Shown here: one piece after another, positions 21,292-34,145 of the stretch
How positions within the stretch are numbered: the first letter of the stretch is position 1
How the letters are laid out: each line of letters opens with the position of its first letter
Source: Siphonodentalium dalli
Lineage: Eukaryota > Mollusca > Scaphopoda > Gadilida > Siphonodentaliidae
Direction: 5' to 3'
Assembly (NCBI GenBank): GCA_032622095.1
Contig: CP136061.1
Span: 3,102,001-3,166,000 of the forward strand
DNA: 64,000 nucleotides
Made by a program: the position numbers and the translations under genes
Notes under the pieces: model-generated
What the model saw: only the letters and a program-made list of their open reading frames with translations
Database searches by the model: none
What the model was told of the DNA's origin: nothing

Positions 21292-24200
21292 AGGTCATCT
21301 GATTCAGTATGCCAGCATGCTGTTATTAGAGACCTTTATATAAGCCTCAATGTTCACTTCTGATTATATGTTTAGACGTTGGGCATCTGAATCAGTATGC
21401 CAGCATGCTGTTATTAGAGACCTTTATATAAGCCTCAATGATCACTTCTGATTATGTGTTTAGTCGCAGTTCATCTGATTCAGTATGCCAGCATGCTGTT
21501 ATTAGAGACCTTTATATAAGCTACAATGTTCATTTCTGATTATGTGTTTAGTCGTAGGTCATCTGATTCAGTATGCCAGCATGTTGTTATTAGAGACCTT
21601 TATATAAGCCTCAATGTTCACTTCTGATGATTATGTGTTTAGTAGTAGATCATCTGATTCAGTATGCCAGCATACTGTTATTAGAGACCTTTATATAAGC
21701 CTCAATGTTCACTTCTGATTACGTTTTTAGTCGTTGGTCATCTGACTCAGTGTTCCAGCATGCTGTTATTAGAGACCTTTATATAAGCCTCTATGCTCAC
21801 TTCTGATTATGAGTTTAGTCGTACGTAGATCATCTGATTCAGTATGTCACCATGCTATTATTAGCGACCTTTATATAAGCCTTAATGTTCACTTCTGAGT
21901 ATGTGTTTAATCGTAGGTCATCTGATTCAGTATGCCAGCATACTGTTATTAGAGACCTTTATATAAGCCTCAATGTGCACTTCTGATTATGTGTTTATTC
22001 GTAGGTCATCTGATTCAGTATGTCAGCATGCCGTTATTAGGGACCTTTAGATGAGTCTCACTGTTAACTTCTGATTACGTGTTTAGTCGTAGTTCATTTG
22101 ATACAGTATATCAGCATGCTGTTATTAGAGACCTTTATATAAGCCTCAATGTTCACATCTGATTATGTGTTTATTCGTAGGTCATCTGATTCAGTATGCC
22201 AGTATGCTGTTATTAGAGACCTTTATATAAGCCTTAATGTTCACTTCTGAGTATGTGTTTAATCGTAGGTCATCTGATTCAGTATGCCAGCATACTGTTA
22301 TTAGAGACCTTTATATAAGCCTCAATGTGCACTTCTGATTATGTGTTTATTCGTAGGTCATCTGATTCAGTATGTCAGCATGCCGTTATTAGAGACCTTT
22401 ATATAAGCCTCAATGTGCACTTCTGATTATGTGTTTATTCGTAGGTCATCTGATTCAGTATGTCAGCATGCTGTTATTAGAGACCTTTATATAAGCCTTA
22501 ATGTTCACTTCTGAGTATGTGTTTAATCGTAGGTCATCTGATTCAGTATGCCAGCATACTGTTATTAGAGACCTTTATATAAGCCTCAATGTGCACTTCT
22601 GATTATGTGTTTATTCGTAGGTCATCTGATTCAGTATGTCAGCATGCCGTTATTAGAGACCTTTAGATGAGTCTCACTGTTAACTTCTGATTACGTGTTT
22701 AGTCGTAGTTCATTTGATACAGTATATCAGCATGCTGTTATTAGAGACCTTTATATAAGCCTCAATGTTCACATCTGATTATGTGTTTATTCGTAGGTCA
22801 TCTGATTCAGTATGCCAGTATGCTGTTATTAGAGACCTTTATATAAGCCTCAATGTTCACTTCTGATTATGTGTTTAGTCGTATGTCATCTGATTCAGTA
22901 TGCCAGCATGCTGTTATTATATACCATTATATGAGCCTCAATGTTCACTTCTGATTATGCGTTTAGCCGCAGGTCATCTGATTCATTATGCCAGTATGCT
23001 GTTATTAGATACCTCTATATAAGCCTCTATGTTCACATCTGATTATGTGTTTAGTCGTAGGTCATCTCATTCAGTATGCCAGCATTCTGTTATTATGTAC
23101 CATTATATGAGCCTCTATGTTCACTTCTGATTATGTGTTTAGTCGTAGGTCATCTGATTCAGTATGCCAGCATGCTGTTATTATATACCATTATGTGAGC
23201 CTCAATGTTCACTTCTGATTATGTGTTTAGACGTTGGGCATCTGAATCAGTATGCCAGCATGCTGTTATTAGAGACCTTTATATAAGCCTCAATGATCAC
23301 TTCTGATTATGTGTTTAGTCGTAGTTCATCTGATTCAGTATGCCAGCATGCTGTTATTAGATACCTTTATATAAGCCTCAATGTTCACTTCTGATTATGT
23401 GTTTAGAGGTAGGTCATCTGATTCGGTATGCCTGCATGCTGTTATTAATGATCTTTATATAAGCCTCAATGTTCACTTCTGATTATGTGTTTAGTCGTAG
23501 GTCATCTGATTCAGTATATCAGCATGCTGTTATTAGAGACCATTATATAAGCCTCATTGTTCACTTCTGATGATGTGTTAGTCGTAGGTCATCTGATTCA
23601 GTATGCCAGAATGCTGTTATTAGATACCTTTATATAAGCCTCAATGTTCACTTCTAATTATGTGTGTAGTAGTAGGTCATCTGATTCAGTATGCCAGCAT
23701 GCTGGTATTAGATACCTTTATATAAGCCTCATTGTTCACTTCTGATTATGTGTTAGTCGTAGGTCATCTGATTCAGTATGCCAGCATGCTGTTATTAGAT
23801 ACCTTTATATAAGCCTCAATGTTCACTTCTAATTATGTGTTTAGTAGTAGGTCATCTGGTTCAGTATGTCAGCATGCTGTTATTAGAAACTTTTATATAA
23901 GCCTCAACGTTCACTTTTGATTATGTGTTTAGTAGTAGGTCATCTGATTCAGTATGCCAGCATGCTGTTATTAGATACCTTTATATAAGCCTCATTGTTC
24001 ACTTCTGATTATGTGTTAGTCGTAGATCATCTGGTTCAGTATGTCAGCATGCTGTTATTATATACCTTTATATAAGCCTCAACGTTCACATCTGATTATG
24101 TGTTTAGTAGTAGGTCATCTGATTCAGTATGCCAGCATGATGTTATTAGATACCTTTATATAATCATCAGTATTCACTTCTTGTTATGTGTTTAGTCGTA

Positions 24201-27150
24201 TGTCATCTGATTCAGTATGCCAGCATGCTGTTATTAGATACCTTTATATAAGCCTCATTGTTCACTTCTGATTATATGTTAGTCGTAGATCATCTGGTTC
24301 AGTATGGCAGCATGCTGTTATTAGAGACCTTTATATAAGCCTCAATGTTCACTTGTGATTATGTGTTTAGTCGTAGGTCATCTGATTCAGTATGCCAGCA
24401 TGATGTTATTATAGACCTTTATATCGGCCTCAATTTTCACTTCTGATTATGTGTTTAGTAGTAGGTCATTTGATTCAGTATGTCAGCATGCTGTTATTAG
24501 AGACCTTTATATAAGCCTCAATGTTCAATTATGATTATGTGTGTAATCGTAGATCATCTGATTCAGGATGTCAGCATGCTGTTATTAGAGACCTTTATAT
24601 AAGCTTCAATGTTCAATTCTGAGTATGTGATTATTCGTAGGTCATCTGATTCAGTATGCCAGCATGCTGTTATTAGATACCTTTATATAAGCCTCAATGT
24701 TCACTTCTGATTATGTGTTTAGTCGTAGGTCATCTGATTCAGTATGCCAGCATGCTGTTATTACATACCTTTATATAAGCATCAATGTTCACATCTGATT
24801 ATGTGTTTAGTCGTAGGTCATCTGATTCAGTATGCCAGCATGCAGTTATTAGAGACCTTTATATAAGCCTCAATGTTCACTTCTGATTATGTGTTTCGTC
24901 GTAGGTCATCTGATTCAGTATGCCAGCATGCTGTTATTACATACCTTTATATAGGCCTCAATGTTCACTTCTGATTATGTGTTTAGTCGTAGGTCATCTG
25001 ATTCAGTATATTAGCATGCTGTTATTAGAGACCATTATATAAGCCTCAATGTTTACTTCTGATTATGTGTTTAGTCGTAGGTCATCTGATTCAGTATGCC
25101 AGCATGCTGTTATTAGAGACCTTTATATAAGCCTCAATGTTCACTTCTGATTATGTGCTTAGTCGCAGGTCATCTGATTCAGTATGCCAGCATGCTGTTA
25201 TTAGAGACCTTTATATAAGCCTCAATGTTTACTTCTGATTATTTGTTTATTCGTAGGTCATCTGATTCAGTATGTCAGCATGCTGTTATTAGACCACTTT
25301 ATATAAGCCTCAATGTTCACATCTGACTATGTGTTTAGTCGTAGGTCATCTGATTCAGTATGTCAGCATGCTGTTATTATATACCTTTATATAGGCCTCA
25401 ATGTTCACATATGATTATTTGTTTAGTCATACATGTAGGTCATCTGATTCAGTATGCCAGCATGCTGTTATTAGATACCTTTATATAGGCCTCAATGTTC
25501 ACTTCTGATTATGTGTTTCGTCGTATGTCATCTGATTCATCATGTCAGCATTATGTTATTAGAGAACTTTATATAAGCCCCAATGTTCACGGCTGATTAT
25601 GTGTTTAGTCGTAGGTCAGCTGATTCAGTATATTAGCATGCTGTTATTAGAGACCATTATATAAGCCTCAATGTTCACTTTTGATTATGTGTTTAGTCGT
25701 AGGTCACCTGATTGAGTATGCCAGCATGCTGTTATTAGATACCTTTATATAAGCCTCACTGTTCACATCTCATTATGTGTTATAGGTCATCTGATTCAGT
25801 ATGCCAGCATACTGTTATTATATATCTTTATATAAGCATCACTGTTCACATCTGCGTATGTGTCTAGTCGTGGGTCATCTGATTCAGTATGCCAGCATGC
25901 TGTTATTAAAGACCTTTATATAAGCCTCACTGTTCACTTCTGATTATGTGTTTAGTCGCACGTCATCTGATTCAGTATGCCAGCATGATGTTATTAGATA
26001 CCTTTATATAAGCCTCACTGTTCACATCTGATTATGTGTTATAGATCATCTGATTCAGTGTGCCAGCATACTGTTATTATAGACCTTTATATAAGCATCA
26101 CTGTTCACATCTGATTATGTGTTTAGTCGCACGTCATCTGATTCAGTATGCCAGCATGATGTTATTAGATACCTTTCTATAAGCATCACTGTTCACATCT
26201 GATTATGTGTTATAGATCATCTGATTCAGTGTGTCAGCATACTGTTATTATATACCTTTATATAAACCTCAATGTTCACTTCTGATTATATGTTTAGTCG
26301 CAGATAATCTGATTCAGTATGTCAGCGTGCTGTTATTAGAGACCTTTATATAAGTCTCAATGTTCACTTCTGAGTATGTTTTTAGTCGTAGGTCATCTGA
26401 TTCTGTATACCAGCATGCTGTTATTAGTGACCTTTATATAAGCCTCACTGTTCACGTCTGATTATGTGTTTAGTCGTAGACCATCTGATTCAGTATGCCA
26501 GCATGCTGTTATTAGAGACCTTTATAGAAGCCTCAATGTTCACTTCTGATTATGTGTTTAGTCGTAGGTCATCTGATTCAGTATGCCAGCATGCTGTTAT
26601 TAGAGACCTTTATATAAGCCTCCATGTTTACATCTGCGTATATGTTTAGTTGTAGGTCATCTGATTCACTATGCCAGCATGCTGTTATTAGAGACCTTTA
26701 TATAAACATCAATGTTAACTTCTGATTATATGTTTACCCGTAGATCATCTGATTCAGTATACCAGCGAGCTGTTATTAGAGACCTTTATATAAGTCTCAA
26801 TGTTCACGTCTGAGTATGTGTTTAGTCGTAGGTCATCTGATTCAGTATGCCAGCATGCTGTTATTAGAGACCTTTATATAAGCCTCAACGATCACTTCTG
26901 ATTATGTGTTTAGTCGTAGGTCATCTGATTCAGTATGCCAGCATGCTGTTATTAGAGACCTTTATATAAGCCTCAATGTTCACTTCTGAGTATGTGTTTA
27001 GTCGTACGTCATCTGATTCAGTATGCCAGCATGCTGTTATTAGAGACCTTTATATAAGCCTCGATGTTCACTTCTGATTATGTGTTTAGTCGCACGTCAT
27101 CTGATTCAGTATGCCAGCATGCTGTTATTAGAGACCTTTATATAAGCCTC
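21250..27150 (+). repeat. 88-bp satellite, array 1 (about 67 units)
   Basis: Head-to-tail units with an 88-bp period ('tgttcacttc' at 21,263 and 21,351). In order each unit has TTCACTTCTGATTATG, TGTTTAGTCGTAGGTCATC, TGATTCAGTATGCC, the perfect palindrome CAGCATGCTG, TTATTAGAGACC and TTTATATAAGCCTCAATG. Units differ at scattered sites. Local higher-order repeats are visible: a variant with 'tgtttaatcg' recurs after 352 and 264 bp (21,905; 22,257; 22,521) and a variant with 'atgagtctca' after exactly 616 bp, seven units (22,051; 22,667). The array ends abruptly at 'aagcctc' (27,150). Confidence 0.97.
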
Positions 27151-27154
27151 CCCA

Positions 27155-27480
27155 TATAAAAATGTACCTGGGTAAATCTTGGTGTTTACCTAGGTATACC
27201 CCTGATGAACCCCGGTACATGTAGGTTTTACCCTGGTTCCACCCAGGTCACACCCAGGTTACACCCAGGTAAATCAGGGCTTTATAAAGATTTACCCTGG
27301 TGTTTTCTATATATGTTAGGTTAAACCCCAGTTTACCCGGGTTTTTACGGATATAATTTAGAAAAACGCTGTCACACCCGGGTGGTATTTAGACCCAGGT
27401 TATCCGGAGTATTTACACCCAGGTATTTACACCAGGTTTTCGCCCAGGTATTTACTACAGTGTTCACCCGGATATATACA
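27155..27480. repeat. Cluster of ACCCAGGT/ACCCGGGT-like motifs
   Basis: About fifteen degenerate copies of an 8-bp near-palindrome (ACCCAGGT, ACCTGGGT, ACCCGGGT, ACCCTGGT), often preceded by 'attt' as in 'atttacacccaggt'. Spacing is irregular (8-30 bp) and both orientations are present. It sits between the 88-bp and 45-bp satellites. Confidence 0.7.
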
Positions 27481-27519
27481 CCTGTGGTATTTTGTTAAAC
27501 TGTATAATCTGCACTTGAA

Positions 27520-30022
27520 GTTACCGTATTAACCCGTTCTATATTACAGCATCATTGGCGTGTAGTTAACCATTATTAACCATTCTATATTAAAACATAA
27601 TTGACGGGTAGTTGCCTTATTAACTCTGTATATACCAAATTATCATTGTCGTGTATAATTACCTTATCCATTTCTATACTAAGTACCATTGGCGTGTAGT
27701 TACCTTATTAACCCTTTCTATATTAAAGCATTAATTGACAGGTAGTTACCTTATTAACCCTTTCTATACTTAATATTATTGGTGAGTAGTTGCATTATTA
27801 ACCCTTTCTATATTAAATCGCCATTGACGGGTTGTTACCTTATTAACAATTTTTGTATTAAAGCATCATTGACGTGTAGTTACCTTATTATAACCCTTTC
27901 TATATTAAAGCATCATTGACGTGTAATTACCATATTAACCATTTCTATATTAAAGAATTATTGCCGGGTAGTTACATTATTAACCCGTTCTTTAAAAGTA
28001 TCATTGGTGAGTAGTTACCATATTAACCCTTTCTATATTAAAGCATCATTGACGTGAAGTTACCTTATTAACCCTTTCTATATTAAAGCACCATTGATGT
28101 GTAGTTACCTTATTATCCCTTTCTATATTAAAACATCATTGACGTGTGGTTACCATGTTAACCCTTTCAATATTAAAGCACCATTGACGGATAGTTGCCT
28201 TATTAACCCTGTATATACTAAAGTACCATTGTCGTGTAGTTACCTTATTAACCCTTCATATACATTGACGTGTAGTTACCTTATTAACCCCTTCTATATT
28301 AAAGCATTAATTGACAGGCAGTTACCTTATTAACCCTTTCTATACTAAGTAGCATTGTCATGTAGTTACCTTATTAACCCTTTCTATATTAACGCATTAA
28401 TTGACAGGTAGTTACCTTAAACAACCCGTTCTATACTAAGTATCATAGGTGAGTAGTTACATTATTAACCATTTCTATACTAAAGCGCCATTGACGGGTA
28501 ATTACCTTATTAACCATTTTTGTATCAAAGCATCGTTGACGTGCAGTACCATATTATAACCCTTTCTATATTAAAGCATCATTGACGGATAGTTACCATA
28601 TTAACCCTTTCTATATTAAAGTACCATTAGCGTGTAATTACCTTATTAACCCTTTCTATATTGAAGCAATAATTGACAGGTAGGCCCTAGTTACCTTATT
28701 AACCCTTTCTATAATAAGTGTCATTGGTGATTAGTTACATTATTAACCCTTTCTACAATAAAGCATCATTGACATGAAGTTACCTTATTAACCATTACTG
28801 TATTAAAGAATTATTGACGTGTCGTTACCTTATTAACCCTTTCTATATTAAAGTATCATTGACGGGTAGTTGCCTTATTAACCATGTATATACCTAAGTA
28901 TCAGTGTCGTGTAGTTACCTTATTAACCCTTTCTATACTAAGTATCATTGACGTGTAGTTACCTTATTAACCCTTTCTATATAAAACCACCATTGATGGG
29001 TAGTTACCTTATTAACCATTTTTGTATTGAAGCATCATTGGCGTGTAATTACCTTATTAACCCTGTCTATATTGAAGCAATAATTGACAGGTAGGCCCTA
29101 GTTACCTTATTAACCCTTTCTATAATAAGTGTCATTGGAGATTAGTTACATTATTAACCCTTTCTACAATAAAGCATCATTGACATGAAGTTACCCTTAA
29201 CCATTTCTGTATTAAAACATTATTGACGTGTAGTTACCTTATTAACCCTTTCTATATTGAGACATCATTTACGTGTAGTTACCATGTTAACCCTTTCTAT
29301 ATTAAAGTATCATTGACGGGTAGTTGCCTTGTTAACCCTGTATATACCTACTAGTAAGTATCAGTGTCGTGTAGTTACCTTATTAACCCTTTCTATACTA
29401 CGTATCATTGGCGGTTAGTTACCTTATTAACCCGTTATATACTAAGTATCATTGACGTGTAGTTACCTTATTAACCCTTTCTATATAAATGCACCATTGA
29501 TGGGTAGTTACATTATTAACCATTTTTGTATTGAAGCATCATTGGCGTGTAGTTACCTTATTAACCCTTTCTATATTAAAGCATCATTGACATGTAGTTA
29601 TCATATTAGCCAGTTCTATATTAAAGCATCATTGACGGTAGTTACCATAGTAACCCTTTCTATATTAAAGCACCATTGGCGTGTAATTACCATATTAACC
29701 CTTTCTATATTAAAACATCATTGTCGTGTAGTTACCCTATTAGCCCTTTCTATATTAAAGCATCATTGACGTGTAGAACTTTATCTTATTAACCCTTTCT
29801 TTATTAAAACATTATTGACATGTAGTTACCTTATTAACCCTTTCTATATTGAAGCATCATTGACAAGAAGTTAAATTATTAACCTTTCTATACTAAGTAT
29901 CATTGCCGTGTAGTTAGTTACCTTATTAACCCTTTCTATATTAAGACGTCGGTCATTGACAGGTAGTTACCTTATTACCCATTTCGGTATTCAAGCATCA
30001 TTGGCGAGTAGTTACCTTATTA
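27520..30022 (+). repeat. 45-bp satellite array (about 55 units)
   Basis: The unit consists of TTACCTTATTAACCCTTTC, TATATTAAAGCATCATTG and ACGTGTAG. The base period is 45 bp, with occasional 2-6 bp indels. A higher-order duplication of about 411 bp (nine units) is marked by a rare 'gacaggtaggccctag' insertion at about 28,674 and 29,085. Because 45 is a multiple of three, stretches of 15-residue repetitive open frame occur (for example 28,094-28,333 and 29,452-29,769). They are interrupted by stops and are not supported as genes. Confidence 0.96.
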
Positions 30023-30029
30023 CTTGAAG

Positions 30030-31443
30030 TTTATTATGACAGTATGACAATACACTACCCCGGACAAATGAAGCAATATCACACTTTATCTAACAGCCTA
30101 GCTATAACTAGTGAACATTAAGCTGACAAACAGACAATTTTCAGGGCCATTACCGGTATTTAATATTAAAGGGATACAAAATAAAGATATTTCTAATTAT
30201 CAGTAAATTATTCTCTAAGTGATACTTATTATTTCAAATAAATGATTGCGTATACTATAGTAGACCATATACCAACAGGAAAATATTAGTGAATACAATT
30301 ATTGTGTTTCAAAATTCGTTTCGTTTCGTTTCTGCAGCCAAATTACAATCTTAACTTTTAGTTACCGTTACTTCGAAAAGAAGCGCCGATAAATCTTTGT
30401 GTTGTTTTGAGTTAATTTTGTCGCGAATCAACGCGGAATGACAGAAGGAAATGGTGTATTCGCTACAAATGGATAAACTGTGGACTTATATATAAGATTC
30501 GCCGATTTTGTCTGCATGGATGTGCGCAAATATCGAAAAAGATTGAATTTCATGTGACAAAAAATATTTCAATTCCCGGAACAGTAAGAATTAAGCTACG
30601 ATAACGAAACGGATCAACTATAGTATTGAACGGCCATCTGCCCATCACCAGAATATTCCCGCTGACACATCTGCATGACCTGGAATATTTGTATCACATG
30701 GAAACCACTGACAGTGGACATAGTGCATTGGGATTGAATTGAAAAGTAATACATGTACAGTACATTGTAATTATTTGTAATTGTCATGCTACGACAATAC
30801 GCAAAATTTAATTTGTGGTACCGGTACAAGCACGATGCAGTGGCAGTGGCCTGATCATGCACCTGTCCAGAAGAAAATTGAGAAGTTTGATAGTGAGGGG
30901 TCTGTACTACTGTACATGTACATGTACATGTGGCCATAGACTCATACTGTACTGATAGTGTTAAGCCTGCTGTTACAATAATACTACTTTTGCTGTTTTA
31001 CTGGTCTTACTGTGTCAATGTGACATTGTTAATTCAGTTCCACTCTAATGTACATTAACTGGCAATGTTGCATCTGACACTATTAAAGGCACCGGTAATC
31101 CCTACATACCAGGAGGACGCGGCATTGCAACTTGGTACAACAGTTGTTACACGACAAAGAAAATTATCAACAAGTTCATGGTGACAATTGTTACAATTTA
31201 CAAATATTTAAGGATTATACTAATGTCAATTTGATGAGTAGATGCGTGACTGATAAAAGAATTGGAGACTCCATATTTACTCAAAAGATAACAGTATACG
31301 ATGCCATACAGTTGTTCCATAACACCTCAACCTTTGGTGGATAACAGCAAACTAATGAAAATGATGAAACCCAGACTCAACATCAAGACTACATGTGCAT
31401 GCATAAGTGACGGTTCAATGATTTTGACTCCATCAGATGATAT
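30030..31443. other. Unassigned, low-repeat sequence
   Basis: Start of a 6.9-kb island between satellites. Open frames (for example minus strand 30,614-30,937) show no domain. Short TACATG runs occur (about 30,911-30,931). No exon supported. Confidence 0.45.
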
Positions 31444-31446
31444 TTA

Positions 31447-31822
31447 GGCGACACCAATTTTTAAGTCTGGTTTTAATACTATAATGTGGGGATAAAAAAA
31501 GTAGATGCAGGACAGTGCAGGAGGGAAAAAAATAAAAAAGATTGTCCCCCCAATTTATATCAAGTAAATCGTGGAATTTCACATAAATTGTGAAAAAATG
31601 TTTTTGAATAAAATTCTGAACCAAACAAGACATATCTTGTCATGAAATACATGAAAATATGGATATGTAAATGATCATAAGCAGAACCGGATGCGACAAC
31701 ACATGAAAATCAGTACGCATGTAAAATATTTTGGGAGAAAACCGTTTTATTTTTTTTCATGATATGGAGGACAAAAAGTTGTAGGAGGTGTTCGTAAACC
31801 AGACTTAAAAATTGGTGTCGCC
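31447..31822. mobile_element. Harbinger-like MITE (376 bp) with TTA target duplication
   Basis: Terminal inverted repeats of about 27 bp: GGCGACACCAATTTTTAAG then TCTGGTTT at the left, the reverse complement at the right. TTA flanks both ends (31,444-31,446 and 31,823-31,825), as expected for the PIF/Harbinger type. No coding capacity. A related end lies at 35,135. Confidence 0.8.
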
Positions 31823-31825
31823 TTA

Positions 31826-32035
31826 GGCTCATGTTAACACAGGTTCACATATTCTCAAAATAATTGTCTCCCTCAACCGTACTAGTATTTATATCTGATA
31901 GAACCTCAGTGAGACCATGTTGAAAATTACCATCAATACTGTTCCAGTGTTGATCCAAGTTACATGCAACGTGGTCATGTTACTTCAAACCAGTTGCAAT
32001 GTTCCTTCGTGAAAATAAATGTCAATGCAACTTAC
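31826..32035. other. Unassigned spacer
   Basis: No feature seen. Confidence 0.4.
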
Positions 32036-32044
32036 TCTCGGGCT

Positions 32045-32145
32045 CCAAATAAAAGTGCAGGCCCAAATAATAGTGCAGGGGGGGGAATTCCATTGAAAGT
32101 TATTAAATAAAAGTACAGACCCAAATAATAGTGCAGGGGGAACTC
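32045..32145. repeat. Cluster of AAATAATAGTGCAGG-like motifs
   Basis: Four close variants of 'caaataatagtgcagg' ('aaataaaagtgcagg', 'aaataaaagtacag') lie within 100 bp. The reverse complement ('cctgtactattatt', 'tctgtacgtttatt') recurs inside the neighbouring TIR element. Confidence 0.75.
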
Positions 32146-32260
32146 TGAGCAAAACATCAACTGTGGTTAACCAAATAATATTTATAGATGGTATGTAGTA
32201 CATGTACATGTATGTATCATGTGGTGTTTTGGTATGCCACATACCGGTACTTGAATATGT

Positions 32261-32652
32261 ACTCTTGAGTGCCTAATAAACATACATGTACGATTATTAA
32301 AATCTGTACGATCGTTATTTGGTCCTGTACGTTTATTAAATAACCAAAAGAAATAATTCACCAATCTTAAATTGTGTTATTCATAGATAAATGAACTCTG
32401 ATTGTTGACAGTGATCAGCACACTGTAGATTCACAGACCTGGCTATCAATCAAAACTATTTCTGTCACATGGCATCAGTATATAAACCAGTCACTGGCAG
32501 TCAGATGGTGCGTTTTGTTGGGATGTATGGTACTAATAGTTCCAGTCTGTACGTTTATTCCGCCCTGTACTATTATTCAGTTACGCGACATTTTCCAACC
32601 TGTACTACATGTATGTAGTCTATTATTCCACTTTTATTAGGCACTCAAGAGT
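32261..32652. mobile_element. 392-bp TIR element with repeated subterminal motif
   Basis: Perfect 20-bp inverted ends (ACTCTTGAGTGCCTAATAA...). The interior has several 'ctgtacg.ttatt' or 'ctgtactattatt' motifs near both ends. This is the pattern of subterminal transposase-binding motifs in some non-autonomous DNA transposons. The target duplication is unclear, so the superfamily is unassigned. No ORF. Confidence 0.75.
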
Positions 32653-33368
32653 AATGTTTGCAACAGCGATGTTGTCGATTAATCAAAATACCGTAAATAC
32701 TATGAGGCATTCCAGCGGTCAGCGGCATTGTAATTGAATGTGGTTGAACAGTCAAATAACGGTGGTCAATCTTGTTGTGGGGTGGGGTCATTTAATTAGA
32801 ACATAGCTATATTTATGTTAAACTAGTCTCTTGTGTAGTTTGGGTTACTATTAATAAGATATTTAATGAATGTTTGGAATGTATGGTAGCATTCTTACTA
32901 GTACCTGGATAAACATATGCCATGCACAACGCTGGTCATCCTATCATCACCACTGTGGGCAATAAACCCCGGCGGGCATCAGTAAACCGCTCATCGGGCT
33001 ATAAAAATTAGAGTTTTCCATATCAGGGTTAGTCTAATCAATTAAAATTGGTCAATTTAGAGGTTATACCAACCAGTGGAAGACGTACATGTATATTCAG
33101 ATATCTATCAGTTTTCGAGAAAAACCCCATCTTAGTCGAGCAGACTTAGAATATCGGGGTAAACTTAAATTTCATTCAGCAAAACTTTCACAGCAGAATA
33201 AAAAAATAGTACATTATAATCACTTACAGTACATGTACATGTAGCCCAGGTGCAGTGCTAGCCTATATACTACCAAAACTTTTGGTCGGTTTCTCGATGT
33301 CTGACACTTGTAAACGCTTGAACGGGTATATAGTACTTGTACATGTATGTGAATTAAACATTTGTAAC
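32653..33368. other. Unassigned sequence
   Basis: AT-rich, with a few TACATG runs near 33,230. Nothing supported. Confidence 0.4.
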
Positions 33369-33534
33369 TACAGTAATGCTCTAATTAATCGACTCCTTAA
33401 CCACAGCAGAATTATGGGTAACTCGGGGAGAGCTTTCCGATGAATGACAACAAGCCATATTTCCGACTAAATCCTGAAATGTTACACATAATTCTGCTGT
33501 GGTTAAGGGGTCGATTACTTAGGACATTACTGTA
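33369..33534. mobile_element. Mariner-like MITE, longer subfamily, internally deleted
   Basis: Ends TACAGTAATG and CATTACTGTA, with the shared 'taaccacagcagaattatgg' arm. Compared with the element at 36,655, about 48 bp of the left inner arm is missing ('gggtaac' joins directly to the central 'agagctttccgatgaatg' side), so the hairpin is asymmetric. Confidence 0.82.
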
Positions 33535-34021
33535 CGGTATCTGTTTTAGTGCACATCAAATTGATTTGTTGTATTTCCTCTTGTAATTTGTCTTTGATTG
33601 TGTTCGCCATTTCGATGGACTACATGTACTGACATCAATGACTGAAATGAGTCAAAATTTAGCAGTGCAGCCAATTATATAGATAAACAGAATTAAATAG
33701 CATCCAAATTCCAAATGACCATAAATGATAAAACAAACTTTATTGAGCACATTTTTAATACTAGTAATTAGAGCTACAATGAAAGCATACAGTTTGAGCT
33801 TCTTTATAATACCACTGAGTTAGGTGATGTTTTGATATTTTGGTTTGGGCACCTACATGTAATAAAAATTCTAAGTTTGGTAAAACTGTCTGTATACAAA
33901 GTTTATCTGACCGTGATGAATAAAACCTATAAATGGGATCATATACATGTATGTTAGATATCATTACATGATTATTTGAAAACACATATCCGTATGGAAA
34001 ACTAACTATTTTACCACTGGC
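33535..34021. other. Unassigned sequence
   Basis: No exon or repeat supported. A minus-strand open frame of 87 codons (33,761-34,024) has no recognisable domain. Confidence 0.4.
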
Positions 34022-34145
34022 CAAGTGGTCCTGCTAATATGCTATGATGCTGGTGGTCCTGCTGAATTGCTATGATCGGGTAGCGCAATTCATAGCAATT
34101 CAGCAGGACCCAACCGCATATCATAGCACATTAGCAGGAACACTT
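34022..34145. mobile_element. 124-bp nested hairpin element
   Basis: A 21-bp perfect stem (34,055-34,075 with 34,090-34,110, GGTCCTGCTGAATTGCTATGA-type) lies inside an outer imperfect stem ('caagtggtcctgctaat' with 'attagcaggaacacttg'). The inner and outer stem sequences resemble each other (both 'ggtcctgct.aat..gctatga'), so each arm is itself a duplicated unit. Confidence 0.8.

Noticed and set aside
28094-29769. 15-residue repeat protein in the 45-bp array
   Set aside because: The frame is kept only by the 45-bp period. Stops and indels break it repeatedly, and the peptide has no recognisable fold or signal.
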